64,000 nt of DNA from Semisulcospira habei (GCA_036245525.1 BTPG01000007.1:129090375-129154374); one strand, 5' to 3'; shown: positions 33,036 to 43,368, counted from the first letter of the stretch. Notes: generated by a model from the letters alone, not told the origin. A program made the numbers and translations.

Positions 33036-35009
33036 CGATGATGATTAATATACACCTAACTGTGGCCGTAATAACAATATTCAATAATAATAATGATGAT
33101 AATAAAATAATAACCAAAAAGGTAGCATCAGCAGTAGTAGTAGTAGTAATAATAATAATGATAAAATAATGCTGCTGGTGATAATAATAATAATAATAAA
33201 TAATAAACAATAGTAACACATTATTATTATTATTATTTTATTATTATTATTGTCTTCATTGTTAAAAGTGCTTAGAGATCATGGCACTCCGAGTGGTCTA
33301 TTAACAAACTCTCTGTGGGAAGTTCATATGGTGGGTCAATGCGTGTATTCAATGACAGGACATTAATTGTGTTTTGCCTGTAAACGTTTTCTGATCGGAC
33401 GTTTTGATGAGAACATAATGATCTTGCTGTTACGTTATCAGTCATCATGACCTCTGCTTTACTTTGACCCTTTCGGCCCAAGTGACACGTTTTGTACTGA
33501 TGACACTATCTGTGCTGATGTAATTGATATAATTAACAAGTGCAAGACCCGTACGAGAGCTACCCATCCCATCTTTCTCACAGTGTTGTTTACTTGAGCC
33601 GCTATTCGTAGGCGACCTCGCAAGTCACAGTTTGGCGTGAACCCATTTGTTTTAACCCTTTCATCCCCAAGGTCCCGTTTTTCAAATTTTGGAGGTGTTG
33701 CCTAACGACTATGTACTAGTTGCAGGGGATGAATTGACCATGATAATTCAAAGGTAGTGCCAGATTAGCTTGGCGCCTTCAGGCGCCAAGCTTATCTGGC
33801 ACTACCCTTGAATTATCATGGTCAATCCATCTCCTGCTGCAGAGACTCGGGGCTAAATGGGTTAACCCTTTCAGTGCCAGCTAGTGACGTGTTTCTGCAA
33901 TCTTCGTAAATTCACAACACAAAAGCCCTAGTAGCTGTACCGGGAACATGGATTCAAAGTGGTGTCAGCAAGAGGCATAGATCCTCATGAGCCCCCGCAA
34001 CTGCAGTTGGGTGGTTGTTCAAAGTGTCTCGGCACTGAACGGGTTAATGCGGTTGCCTCCTTCTGACGTGACACCTGGGACCTGCAGCTCAACAGGGAAG
34101 GACCATAACCGCCTGGAGAGGAAAGCCTCTGATCACATATTCGGACCATGCTATTAACTCATTGTGCCCGAGGTACGAAATACCCACATTTTGGAGTTAT
34201 CCTCTGAGGACTGCATTACAATTCAGGAGACAGATCGACCATGATCGTTCAAAAGGTGGTGGCAGAATAGCTTGGCGCCTATAGGCGCCAAGCTATTCTG
34301 CCACCACCCTTGAACTATCACGTCGAGCCAAATCTCGAGCAAAAAGAGTTGACAGCTGTTAGTTATGAGGATGCATGTGAAGAACGGTGGATATACCTGA
34401 TCAAACTACATGTCGTGTCTCAATCAGCAAGCTGCATTCGGTTCCAAGCAGTACAGAAATAAATCAGTGAGGTTTCGTTGGCAACAATCGACTACCGACA
34501 ACGAACGAGAACAAACTCGAGGTTGAGAACCAGCCTGTACATTAGCAGGGGCGGATCAGGGGTGTGGTGGTTGGGGGTGTGGTTCTAGAGATTCCGGACC
34601 CCCCACCCCCAAAATGCCACAACTTCTTGAATATGCTATAACAAAGTTCCTTTTTGAACTGTTTGCCCCCCCCCCCCTCCCCCACCATTTTATTTTTGTA
34701 GTTAAAAAGGTGCAAGAGGCTTACATTATCCCCCGCCCCGCCCCCCCCCCCCCTCTCCCGTTGTTTGCTTTTTCTGAGACTGTCGATTACCCCCCCCCCC
34801 ACCCCCACCCCACACACGCACACACGCGCGCGCGCATTTCGAATTTTCGGCGCCGGTGATGCCTTCTTTGTCAGGTTAAGGGTCTCAAACAAAAAGTTGG
34901 ACACCCCCCCCCCCCCCCACTCCACTCGAGGTAACTGATCCGCCCCTGATTGGCATAGACGACACTTCAAACATCTCCAACAGGCATAAATGTTCATGAC
35001 CCAAAATAG

Positions 35010-35065
<56 letters not shown>

Positions 35066-35618
35066 CTTGAAACCCTAGGCGCTGTCAATCAGTCGTATGC
35101 TGGCACCACCCTTGAACTATTACGATTGATCTATTTTGTAGTTTGCTGAAAGCCCTGAGGTAGTCTTAATAGAGGCGCCAAGCCATTCTGGCACCACCCT
35201 TAAACCATCATGATTGATCTGTCTTTTCAGCTGAACAGCTCCTAAAGGACAACTCCTAACTTTGTATTTCGACCTCAGTGCTGAATGTGTTTATGGTGTT
35301 TGAAGACCGACTGCACTGTGATGTTCAAATCCCCACCTTTGCGGCGTAGAAGCCGTTCCTATGGTACGGCAGCGGAAAGAGATGTGTGGTCAGCTGTAGT
35401 TTCTCCGGACCGTAATAGTCCGCCACTTTCAGTATGGTGGGGAACGCCGCTTTGCTGTCCGGGCAGACCAGGTCGATGTAGAAATCCAAGTGCACAGAGG
35501 CGTTGGCTTGCCCCCACTCGTACACAAAGCCCACCTTGCGGCGAGGGATTGGAATCTGTCCTTCTACCACGACCACGACAATCAGCGCAGCCAGCGTGAA
35601 CAAGCACAACGACTTCAT
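29591..35618 (-). CDS. Gene A: secreted thioredoxin-fold (DsbA-like) protein; join of 35337..35618, 32795..32922, 30242..30357, 29591..29814
   Basis: The four exons give one frame of 249 residues with intron phases 0, 2 and 1 and GT/AG sites. Residues 1..20 form a signal peptide (MKSLCLFTLAALIVVVVVEG), so the product should enter the secretory pathway. HLDFYIDLVCPDSKAAFPT (about 43..61) is the strand and active-site helix of a thioredoxin fold, with CPDS in place of CxxC. LFPLPYHRNGFYAAK is the DsbA-type follow-on helix. Exons 2 and 3 make the helical insertion, and exon 4 gives the cis-proline loop ATPTFMVND. Without the second cysteine it is unlikely to be a classical dithiol oxidase. A monothiol, isomerase-like or binding role is possible. 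The last residues derive from a SINE. No TATA box is evident upstream. Confidence 0.88.
30152..30221. repeat. D-type hairpin next to gene A exon 3 donor
   Basis: Arms tgctggtctgtgattttgg and its complement, with a cttttagctttt-like loop. The hairpin ends 20 bp from the donor at 30241 and matches the one beside gene B exon 3. Confidence 0.85.
30242..30357 (-). CDS. Gene A exon 3
   Basis: 116 nt between a tttcag acceptor and a GTAAAT donor. Encodes LLGKLAADLGV through IEWKYCCT. The phases are the same as in gene B. Confidence 0.9.
30436..30625. mobile_element. B-type TTAA MITE in gene A intron 2
   Basis: Left TTAA at 30436. The right end is cactgagcgggttaa. The central palindrome is aagaggtatagatcctcatg and its complement around a ttttgcg loop. 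Confidence 0.8.
30670..30893. mobile_element. A-type TTAA MITE shared with gene B intron
   Basis: Starts TTAACTCTTATCATTCGG and ends gatgtgggttaa. It matches 21475..21699 across its length. Confidence 0.9.
31020..31905. repeat. About 61- to 65-bp minisatellite, about 14 copies
   Basis: The unit contains tatagctatagttagacat, aataatattaccagc and aacagttttagtcacattac. Variants differ by cac/cactgag and agac/acac, and a higher-order pattern of unit types is visible. It is intronic in gene A and orthologous in place to 21187..21468. Confidence 0.92.
31975..32130. repeat. Two SINE tail fragments
   Basis: Two copies of gccttagtcgcctgctcgg and the ggcgttaaacccc(aataacta)n tail, ending in a CTAA tract at 32093..32130. 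Confidence 0.75.
32393..32469. mobile_element. E-type TTAA mini-palindrome
   Basis: Starts TTAGCTCTTTCGAGAC and ends cacgaaagtgttaa, with a cgcattcgcggcg centre. It occupies the same gagcagatcg-adjacent target that holds a B-type MITE in gene B (22021). Confidence 0.7.
32589..32785 (+). mobile_element. LINE 3' tail beside gene A exon 2 donor
   Basis: Carries gtaaagcgcttagagc and agcgctatataaatac plus an ATT tract, the hairpin tail typical of L2/CR1-like elements. It is flanked by TGTACT on both sides (32583..32588 and 32786..32791), and gene B lacks it. It begins 9 bp from the splice donor. Confidence 0.82.
32795..32922 (-). CDS. Gene A exon 2
   Basis: 128 nt from ttgcag to GTGAGT. Encodes GAHVVNTVTNGNSTYDWFEY through SDLEVV. 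Phase 0 in, phase 2 out. Confidence 0.9.
32935..33250. repeat. (AAT)n-rich low-complexity region in gene A intron 1
   Basis: AAT, AGT and GAT triplets with interruptions. The counterpart is 22681..22905. Confidence 0.85.
33652..33865. mobile_element. A-type TTAA MITE in gene A intron 1
   Basis: Starts TTAACCCTTTCATCCCC and ends cggggctaaatgggttaa, with an intact palindrome. Its right TTAA is the left end of the next element. Confidence 0.88.
33862..34047. mobile_element. B-type TTAA MITE, hairpin arm deleted
   Basis: Starts TTAACCCTTTCAGTGCC and ends ggcactgaacgggttaa, a clear inverted repeat. It holds aagaggcatagatcctcatg but lacks the complementary arm. Confidence 0.85.
34154..34352. mobile_element. 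A-type TTAA MITE
   Basis: Starts TTAACTCATTGTGCCCG. The right end is mutated (gagttga). The palindrome centre is ggcgcctataggcgcc. Confidence 0.8.
34546..34938. mobile_element. MITE with caggggcggatcag termini
   Basis: The left end caggggcggatcag is answered by ctgatccgcccctg at the right end. CAGGG-type ends are common in hAT elements, but a matching 8-bp target duplication is not clear here. The interior has several C-runs and no ORF of note. Confidence 0.6.
34985..35280. other. AAT tract and broken A-type MITE arms
   Basis: An AAT-type tract (35000..35065) is followed by two right-arm fragments of A-type MITEs (ctggcaccacccttgaac and a variant), probably rearranged. Confidence 0.55.
35337..35618 (-). 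CDS. Gene A exon 1 (signal peptide and CPDS motif)
   Basis: 94 codons from an ATG with G at -3 to a donor GTGGGG at 35336. Encodes the signal peptide and the first half of the thioredoxin fold, ending FYAAK. The intron is in phase 0, matching exon 2. Without splicing the frame would stop three codons later. Confidence 0.9.
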
Positions 35619-36624
35619 AGCGGTGGGTCGATCGCCTGCGAGAAACTGTGAAACTCACACACAACTCAGTCTTTCACATTTAACGTTACAGTCTGTCTAC
35701 TAAAGTTTTTCTGTTTGCGACGCCTTTTCTTCGCTTTTTACCGCAGTAGTACTACTCTGTTAAAGAACACAATAAAATCCTTCTCATGACAGATTCAGCA
35801 CACAGGGTTGCATGAGAACGTAAACACTGCGTAACCCGTTTTGTAAGGTGCTCCGCTGTACCGGAGCACCTTGCAAATGGGCGTATGCAGTGTTTACGTC
35901 GTGGGCTCGTGCGGCGATTCATAGCCATTCACAAAATCATACTTTTAGTGTCGACACCTTGTGACTGAATACTCCCAGAAAACGGCTACTGACAGATATA
36001 TATATGATTAGCCACGACTGTTGAATGATACAGCAAAAACATAATTAGACTTTGACGGGTACGCGAATCTATAACAGCAGATATGCCGACACACTCGTCA
36101 GCCGGTACTGATGTCTGTTTAACTCGTTTAAGGCACCCGTTATCAGCAGCTGTAAAAAAAAAAAAAAAAGTGTCGTGAAAGCGTTGCCGGCCGCACCGCT
36201 ATGCGACACTTACGCAGCTGTTGATGCGGGACTCCTTGAATGAGTTATGTTAAAGCATTAACACGAGAAGTGTTGCTGCTTTTCTTCGTCGTTGATAAGG
36301 GTCAGACAGGTTCTAAAGTTTAACAGGCCGAGCGACAATAATTATTAGCTGTATTCTGAGTTGGGTTTTGCCAGTGGTTTTTGTCACCTCGAGGCTCCGA
36401 TCAGGGAGTTTATTTCGAAGATGAAAGTCTTGGGCTTTTGTAACTGACTGTTTTATTTTTATTTTTGACTGATGTGCTCCGTAGTTCCGGAACCTACCTT
36501 TAACTCATTCGCGGCAAGCCGCATCCGGATGCGCGTCGTAAGCTGGCCGCGAAAGAGTTAAAAGTACATACAACAGACCATCTCACTAGTCGTAAGTCCC
36601 TGTGTCAGTCAGAGACCAGACTGT
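35619..36624. other. Upstream region of gene A
   Basis: No TATA box is obvious next to the ATG. It contains a palindrome aaggtgctccg...cggagcacctt inside gtaaacactgc arms (about 35818..35904) and two small E-type TTAA palindromes at about 36119..36246 and 36500..36561. Nothing else is recognised. Confidence 0.5.
36500..36561. mobile_element. E-type TTAA mini-palindrome
   Basis: Starts TTAACTCATTCGCGGC and ends GCCGCGAAAGAGTTAA around a catccggatgcg centre. At 62 bp it is the smallest TTAA-bounded palindrome in the window. Confidence 0.7.
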
Positions 36625-36856
36625 CACTACAACAAACTGTGCGCGAGACCACTGAGGCCGACTTTAGCCTATTTAAATACTAGACTGAGGTCTTATGTGA
36701 TGGATTGTAGCGGTCTGTAAGCGTCACGATTACTGGTCACTGATGTTCGATGGATATGTCAATATTTTACTGATACACCTGCACTTCTGCAAACACTGAA
36801 ACCGCGAAATCTGGCCAACTTGGGCGGGGTGTGTGAAAACACTAGGAGCTGACTGG

Positions 36857-36929
36857 TCAACTCATTCAGCCTTGAATTATCATGGTTGACCCATCTCCTG
36901 CTGTACTGTGTCAGGGCTGAATGGGTTAA
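36857..36929. mobile_element. A-type MITE deletion derivative with visible empty site
   Basis: Runs from tcaactcattcagcc to ggctgaatgggttaa. In copy 1 (276..290) the same flanks are joined by a single ttaa: ctgactggttaacgtcatgg. Confidence 0.88.
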
Positions 36930-37035
36930 GGTCATGGTGTAGGTCTACACTGTAGAGCTGTCTAGAGTTTGATCATTTGCTGATTATCGACGTTCGCATG
37001 CTGACCGTGCTGAGCTGTCAGTGACGTGCGCGTTG

Positions 37036-37285
37036 TTAACCCCTTCACTGCCTAGGCCGAAAAAGTGAACGAGACCCAACTGCAAGAGGCATAGATCCAA
37101 ATGCAAGAGGAATAGATCCTCATGAGCCCTCGCGACTGCGGGGGCTCATGAGGATCTATTCCTCTTGCTGAGACCAAGTGTATCCATGATCGTTGCACGG
37201 CTGGGGCTTCTAGTCGCTGAATAAACACAGCTTGTAGAAACCGCAAAACTGATAATTATGCGTCCATTGGCAGGGGAGGGGTTAA
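37036..37285. mobile_element. B-type TTAA MITE
   Basis: Starts TTAACCCCTTCACTGCC and ends ggcaggggaggggttaa, an inverted repeat of about 17 bp. The central hairpin is intact and preceded by an extra aagaggcatagatcc repeat. Confidence 0.88.
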
Positions 37286-38119
37286 TAGCTCTCTGCATCA
37301 GTTTATGGTGGCATAGCAGTTCCAGGTAGTTAGTCCGTTTGGCTCCTGACATTCTTTTCACTTTTTTTTCTGTCGTTTAGCGTCGCGTCTCGAGTCCAAA
37401 TAAAAAATCTCGTAGGCGGACCCTAAACGCTTAAAGGTGCGGTCTGACGTGAAGTGAAACAGAAGCAAAGCGGCAAACAAAGCAGAGAATCTGCTTCTAA
37501 AAGCATCTAAAAATAGTGCGTTTATAACGCTTTGCTTTGTGAGCCGGTCACACGATGAGAAGTTTTGCATAAGCAGTCTGCGTGGAAGCAATGCGCAATA
37601 AGTTGTAAATCAGTTACCTCCCGAGCCAGCATCCAGCGCAGTCGGACTCTACAGTACACGCAATGAACGTGTGACTAAACAGACCACCAGCCTGCCGGAC
37701 ACTACTCAAGTGAAGCCGGCCAACAAGACTGCAAAATGAAAGCCGAAATGGCAAACAACACTCTAATAGAGTGAACAAGATCATCAACTCTATTACAAAA
37801 AGCCCAGTAGCTTTTGATGCCGCCATGATCGCTGAAATGATAACAACCTCGTTGCCGTAAAGTCGGCTCTTCTGATTGGCTGGCAATCAAATGCTTCAGC
37901 GAAGCAACGCAAAATTTTAGAGCACGCTCAAACACTGAAAGCATCGGCTTTGCTTCACTTCGCGCTTTGCTGCTGTTATGCTTTAGGTCTAGTCACACGA
38001 TAAACATCGTCAAAACTGCGATGTTTCGTGTTTTACTGGCTGTTTTGCTTCTGCTTCGCTTCCCGTCAGACCGCACCTTTACCTGGCCAGCGGGCAACAG
38101 CATTGACGACAAGGCACAG

Positions 38120-38390
38120 AGACCACGTCAATTTAGGGGAGGGAATTAAGAGCTTCTTACTTGGCTTAGGGTTAAAGAGACGGTTGCTTCCCTTTGTATA
38201 GTCTGTCCAGCACTGCGATTTTACTGCAGTTTTAAAACATGAAACATTTAGGGACTAAAGTCTTTTGTCCATCATGAAGGTGATTTGAAAAACGGAGCAT
38301 GGAACAGGGTTTGAACAAATTTTGACCCTAGCCGGATTCGAACCTGCGACCTTTCGGACCGCCGATCAGCGTGACCACCGAGTTACTCCT
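38120..38390 (-). mobile_element. tRNA-derived SINE, minus strand
   Basis: The minus strand carries an A-box-like taactcggtgg (38375..38385) and a perfect B box ggttcgaatcc (38334..38344) at Pol III spacing. The body runs towards 38120, where the boundary is uncertain. Confidence 0.6.
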
Positions 38391-38599
38391 TTATACAATT
38401 AAAAAAAAAAAATTATGATAATAATGACTATTTATAGAGCCCTTTCCTTAAATAAGCTCTACGCAGTTTGTGTTTCTGAAATCGGTACAGATCACATATC
38501 AACACAAAACACAGTCACAACGGATCCCCCGCCGCCAAAAGACAATGGATACAGAGTGGTTTCAGCATGAGGCGTAGATCATCAGCCCACGCATTGAAT

Positions 38600-38667
38600 G
38601 GGGGGGGGGGGGGGGGGGGGGGGGAGGGGGGGGGAGGGGGGGGGGGGGGGGAGGGGAGGGGGGGGGT
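38600..38667. repeat. Poly-G run
   Basis: Nearly 70 bp of G broken by a few A residues. It is a G-quadruplex candidate and also a likely sequencing trouble spot. Confidence 0.9.
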
Positions 38668-38738
38668 TTCACCTCAACCACCCCACCCTCTTCAGTAATG
38701 TCTTGTAACTTGCTGCCGTTTTCTGATTGCTTAGAAGT

Positions 38739-38818
38739 TTGATCCTGTGGGTGTCGGTAGCGGTTTCAGTCGCGATGAGTCTTGCGACTAAAACCGCCAC
38801 CGACACCCGAAAGGTTAA
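38739..38818. mobile_element. C-type palindrome, copy 2
   Basis: The left end is mutated (ttgatcctgtgggtgtcgg). The right end is ccgacacccgaaaggttaa. It is followed by a TG tract, as in the other units. Confidence 0.72.
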
Positions 38819-38842
38819 AAGCCGAGACTGATGACAAACAAA

Positions 38843-38856
38843 ATGTGTGTGTGTGT

Positions 38857-38928
<72 letters not shown>

Positions 38929-38948
38929 GCGTGTGCGTGTGTGTGTGT
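38843..38948. repeat. (TG)n microsatellite
   Basis: About 100 bp of TG with minor variants. Confidence 0.95.
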
Positions 38949-39164
38949 ATGTTTGTTCTCGTGTGTGCGTGTTGATGGGTGGGTGCGTGTGGGGGGAGGG
39001 GGGGGGAGGGACTTTGATTTTGCACGCTCATTTACACGCACACTTCAGTTCACTGTTCAAACACTAAAAAAAAACAAACAACAACAACAACAAAAACATA
39101 GAAAAAAAATCAACTATGCATTACAAACAATATATGCTTTGCATACTTTTTATTGACGTTTATT

Positions 39165-39838
39165 TAGCATAAAACAAGATGAGGATTTCATCCCAAAGTC
39201 TACCGTATTGTTTGGAGCTCAGATGCGTTTACATCAGAGTTGTTTATATTTTTAGGCTTATTATGCCGATCCTTTTCCATCCTCTCTAAGCCAACCCCTG
39301 ATCAACACACACGTCGGCGCACACAAATAAAGACGGACACTCGGCGCTTCCCGCCATTAGTACGCTCCGTGGGCCCGTGTAGAGACAGGAATCTATCTCC
39401 TACTCTAACCCACCCTCTGATCCACACACACTGGCACACAGAAGTGATAAAGACGGACACACGGCGATTCCCGTCATCCGTAAGCTCTGTGGTCTGGCGT
39501 AGCATAGCTTTTCTAAAGAAGAATAATAGCACGAGAGTGAAATGACGTCAATTCAAGCTTCACGTCATGGCATCATAAGTCCCACGACGCTGTGTTCATA
39601 GTGACGACTCGATGTTATACGTCACTCATCGCAGTACTAGTGACATTTGACGTATCAGAGAATCAACAAAAAGACGTTCTCTAGCAAGGTTGGCGTAGCT
39701 AGACGTGACGTCATTTTTATCGTGTTACTTCTTTGCCAGAATTTCTGCCCCGCACGCCAAAAACGTCATGTGCATTTTCCGGAATGCGCTCCGACCCAGC
39801 CCCATTTCAAAGTCTATCGTATTTTTTAAATACGGTAG
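39165..39838. other. Insertion in unit copy 2 with a 116-bp tandem duplication
   Basis: Absent from copies 1 and 4. It is bounded by repeated aaagtctaccgtatt-like motifs (39195 and about 39810). Two related blocks start at about 39288 and 39404 (gatcaacacacac / gatccacacacac and aaagacggacac). No domain is recognised. Confidence 0.55.
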
Positions 39839-40071
39839 ACAAAAAACACCGGGAAAATCATCAACAACAATTAAACATTAACAAAATAGAAAGATATAAA
39901 CATATTCTGCTAATAAGTGTATAGAAGCAATAAGCATTATATGGCACACAGAACTCATTTTTTAAAGTTGACTTTAAAACTGCCAACAGCACCACCATGC
40001 ATGCAACAGTTGAATACGAATTATTATAGTTTCATTGTATTTATTCAGTCCCCGCACGCCATCTCTTCGCG

Positions 40072-40198
<127 letters not shown>

Positions 40199-41090
40199 GC
40201 GCGCTCGCACGCATAATTATATACACATGTTTCTTTGAGAGCTTGCCAATAGTCAGTTTTCTCTGATCACAATATTAATTGTCGTTTAGTCACTCCATTT
40301 TCCGACACTGTGATTGGTCAGCATTTAAAAATCGCAGGGACTCAATGCCCCATTGCCTACCTCCTAGAACCATTGCCGTACCTGTAATTTTTAATCAGCT
40401 GGCCAATCCGCAGTTCTAGTATCGCGCACGAATCTGTCCTAGGTCTTTTGTCTGAACGCTTAGATCAGGACTGTCCGGCACCTTACATCATAAATAAACG
40501 GTAATCACAACGATCAAAGATCAAAAAAAGACGATATGGCAATAAAAGAATTGTACCTTATTTCGGGCATGACTGACTCAAGCGGCGAGCACACTACACA
40601 AGTGCTACACAAATGTCACAGTCGCAATTCAGACTCCAAACGGCTGAGACAGCTCTAAACATTCCATTGTGCCGTTCCATGTCAACACGTATGCTGTTTA
40701 TAAGCAAAGACTCTTGCCACTCGTGCAGTAAGACTGAGAGAAAGAGAAATAAATAAATACTCGTGACAGATCTATGGCATTTCAGTTTTTGTTGAAAAGA
40801 TCGAGTCATTGTTGAATGCCGCGTGTATGAGCTCAGTACCGGTCAGTTGGCGAAAGATGCCAACAATACATGTATCATTTGTGCGAAATCAGACCTACCG
40901 TGTATCTAGGCGCTTGCCATGCAGTCCTGCGCTCAAAGATTAGACGTTTTGTCGCGTGAACCCAGTGAGAAAAGTCCGCACTTGATTGCTACAGATTCTG
41001 ATCTTGTCACTGGCTGCTTACAAGCAGCACCGCTGGTAAACGTTTGAAATTCCAGCGGCAAATAGCAAGCACATTTGCTTGCTATTGCTT

Positions 41091-41252
41091 GGCATTGAAC
41101 CGTCTGTGTTGGGTTACTTATCGGGTTACAGCGTGGTTTGTAGTCCTCTGAAGCTGATTATCAGACCTCCGCGCCATCGGCGAGTCGGTCTGATAATCAT
41201 CTTCCTCGGACTACAATACCACGAAGTAACCCAACACAGACGATTCAATGCC
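41091..41252. repeat. 160-bp palindrome
   Basis: Arms start ggcattgaaccgtctgtgtt and are answered by cagacgattcaatgcc. The inner stem is gattatcagacc with its complement. Confidence 0.85.
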
Positions 41253-41280
41253 GCCTAATTGTCCAACACACTTTTAGAGC

Positions 41281-41882
41281 TGTTCTTAATTAGACGAACT
41301 ATTGATCGGCAAACCTAGATCGGAGAAGATCGGCGATCTTTTGGTTTGTTTCTTAATTGAGGTTGAACGAACCTAGGCGAACTTCAGCAAACCAGGTTTG
41401 CCATGGTTCTCTTTCTTAACTGAAGTGCTTGATTCGGCCTTACTGTCTGCGAAGGTGTTCAAAATGGCTGCAGCTATGCCGCTTCGCGATTTGAACGATG
41501 TTTGTTTTTGTACTCCTTGCAGTAGCGACCCCACAAACAGCGTTGTGCCTCCCACAAATCAATAAAAATAGGTCTTGTTCTTCGCACGAGTGAAATATCG
41601 CCGTCCGCCATATTTGTTTGTATCGGTCAATGTCTTCTTATCTCCAACGCAGAAGAGGGTAAAAGTTTTGACCAATCAGAGAAAAGGTTCGCCTTGGTTT
41701 GCTCAACACGTTTAGCGAACCTTTTCCGACAGCGAACTGTGGTTTGTCGAGGTTCGTGAACTACTTCGAACTAGGTTCGCCGTATCTTTAGATCGTCCAA
41801 TTAAGAACCAACCTGGTTCGTCCAAGATCGTGAACTCTAGTTCGTCAGAGTTCGCGAACTAAAGTTCGTTTAATTAAGAACA
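41281..41882. mobile_element. 600-bp TIR element (tgttcttaatta ends)
   Basis: The left end TGTTCTTAATTAGACGAACT and right end AGTTCGTTTAATTAAGAACA are near-perfect inverted repeats of 20 bp. Internal sub-repeats of ttcgcgaac and aattaagaac occur. No transposase ORF is present, so the element is non-autonomous. No target duplication was established. Confidence 0.75.
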
Positions 41883-41956
41883 TGCTTAAGCGCTACAGAC
41901 ACCTAATTTGTTTGCATTGTGTAATTTGAGCAACTTGCACGTGCGTGTCCTGGTGT

Positions 41957-42136
41957 GTGCTAACTCCACGGCCATATTTCCTAACTTTTGGAGGTGTGAC
42001 CTAACGACTATGTACCAGTTGCATGAGGTGGATCGACCATGATAGTTCAAGGGCAGTGCCAGATTAGCTTGGCGCCTTACCTTTGAATTATCTTGGTCGA
42101 TCCATCTCCTGCTGTAGCGTGTCGGGGCTAAATGGG
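41957..42136. mobile_element. A-type TTAA MITE in unit 2, part of right arm deleted
   Basis: Orthologous to 2212..2417, but the palindrome jumps from tggcgcc straight to ttacctttgaattatc. Confidence 0.8.
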
Positions 42137-42279
42137 TTCATCCTTTCGGCTAGACCGTTACGTAAGATCCACAATCACAGACCAGCACACATTTATAAAT
42201 TCACGCAGCAATATTACGCAAACGTTTTGTGATCTATATAACCAAGTTCCTGCATCTTCCAGTTGATCTAGTGCTCGTG

Positions 42280-42285
42280 TTTATT
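42280..42285 (-). promoter_or_regulatory. AATAAA polyadenylation signal of BIR exon 2
   Basis: Minus-strand AATAAA about 220 nt after the stop of BIR copy 2, conserved with copies 1 and 4. Confidence 0.5.
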
Positions 42286-42504
42286 TCGTCAGAATATCAC
42301 GTCGGCCCAAAAACTGTATGCTGATTTAAAGTGTCAACGAATACAAGAAATACCATTCCTGCCCCATTGCACATTCTCAATCAGTGGTGAAAGCCTTCAG
42401 ATACAGTCTTCTTGAACCTTCCACTGCTGCGGTTACAGATAACACTGGTCGTGCTGTCTTCTCAGTCATCACTTTGTGACCGTTTTGTTCCACACAACAT
42501 CAGT

Positions 42505-42888
42505 TTAACCGATACACAGTTCGGGGACATCCTGGCCGGAGCACTGAATGCCTGTACATCTGAGGCGCACATTGAGCTGTACTACACCAGGCAGGATCAC
42601 TGCAGCAGGCGGGTCTGGCTGTTGGTTCTCATCGGGGGACCGCAAGTTGTTGTGCTGCAGTCTGCAGGTGTCGTGATGTCGCACGTGCAGCGCCTTGTCC
42701 TGGTCACTGTAGTAACCCCAGAACACACCACAAGACCAACAGCGGACAACGTCACGTCCGGTGTAGACAAAGCCACTCCCTGCAAGCCGTATGCGTGCTG
42801 TGCCGTCCGGCGTCACACGCGGGAACGTGCTCCTGCGTACAGACTCGTACTGGAATCCTTCGTACCTGGAGACATCAAACGTTGAACA
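42505..42888 (-). CDS. BIR-domain (IAP-type) terminal exon, copy 2
   Basis: Open for 127 codons from the same candidate acceptor as copy 1 (gagtacag). Shows SGFVYTGRDVVRCWSCG and HHDTC, the DENQQPDPPAAV linker and the CIG terminus. It has one extra codon relative to copy 1 (RIRLAG for RILAR). Its open frame, acceptor and downstream AATAAA fit a gene exon. No upstream exon was identified. It may be part of an IAP paralogue or a captured fragment in the repeat. Confidence 0.7.
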   Translation of the reverse strand, partial: CSTFDVSRYEGFQYESVRRSTFPRVTPDGTARIRLAGSGFVYTGRDVVRCWSCGVFWGYYSDQDKALHVRHHDTCRLQHNNLRSPDENQQPDPPAAVILPGVVQLNVRLRCTGIQCSGQDVPELCIG

Positions 42889-43197
42889 CTGTACTCAGGC
42901 AAAGTATTTTCGGTGTCACACAGCAAACCTGTGATATATTTGTAAACGAGTAAGCCAAAGCCCAATGAAAATATTACTACACGAGCTACAGTTGAAAGTA
43001 GAAGCATAATTTGCATCGGTGTTCCGAGATTGTTGTCTGTCGCTTTTCACTACGTAATGTCGTGTCAGAAATGTATACAACTGGCACGATTTTCACGACC
43101 ATGTGTTACAATGTTGTATCGAATCATGTGTTGTGGTCAAGGTTGCACGTTCTCCGCCGCACCGTTGACTGCCTTGCTTGCAGCCAGTACCACATAA

Positions 43198-43368
43198 AGA
43201 CCTTGGGCCAGTTGCATGAGCGAGCTTAGTCCTGCACCAGCCACTAAGCAAGGTGCGCCGCTATAGCGGCGCACCTTGCTTAGTGGCTGCTGCTGGACTA
43301 AGCGGCGGCGCACCTTGCTTAGTGGCTGGTGCTAGACTAAGCTCGCTCATGCAACTGACCCCAGCTAC
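43198..43368. mobile_element. F-type palindromic element with empty sites in copies 1 and 4
   Basis: Ends tgggccagttgcatgagcg and cgctcatgcaactgacccc are inverted. The inside repeats ccactaagcaaggtgcgcc and its complement twice. Copies 1 and 4 read cataaagaccag...actgagg without it. Confidence 0.8.

Larger units (their letters stand above)
40283..41882. other. 1.6-kb insertion in unit copy 2
   Basis: Splits sequence that is contiguous in copy 4 (ttaattgcccaacaaac / tttaagcgctacagac). It contains a 160-bp palindrome (41091..41252) and a TIR element (41281..41882). Positions 40283..41090 show no recognisable gene. Confidence 0.65.

Noticed and set aside
38334..38390. Genuine tRNA gene on the minus strand
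   Set aside because: The A and B boxes are present but the acceptor stem does not close and the sequence runs on into a SINE body.
38669..39156. Thr-His and Cys-Val ORFs
   Set aside because: They are frames of a TG/CA microsatellite; the same applies near 1560, 5080, 50480, 59030 and 59580.
42412..42885. 157-codon plus-strand ORF over the BIR exon
   Set aside because: It is the antisense shadow of the BIR frame. The minus strand has the CxxC/His signature, and all four copies conserve that strand's protein.
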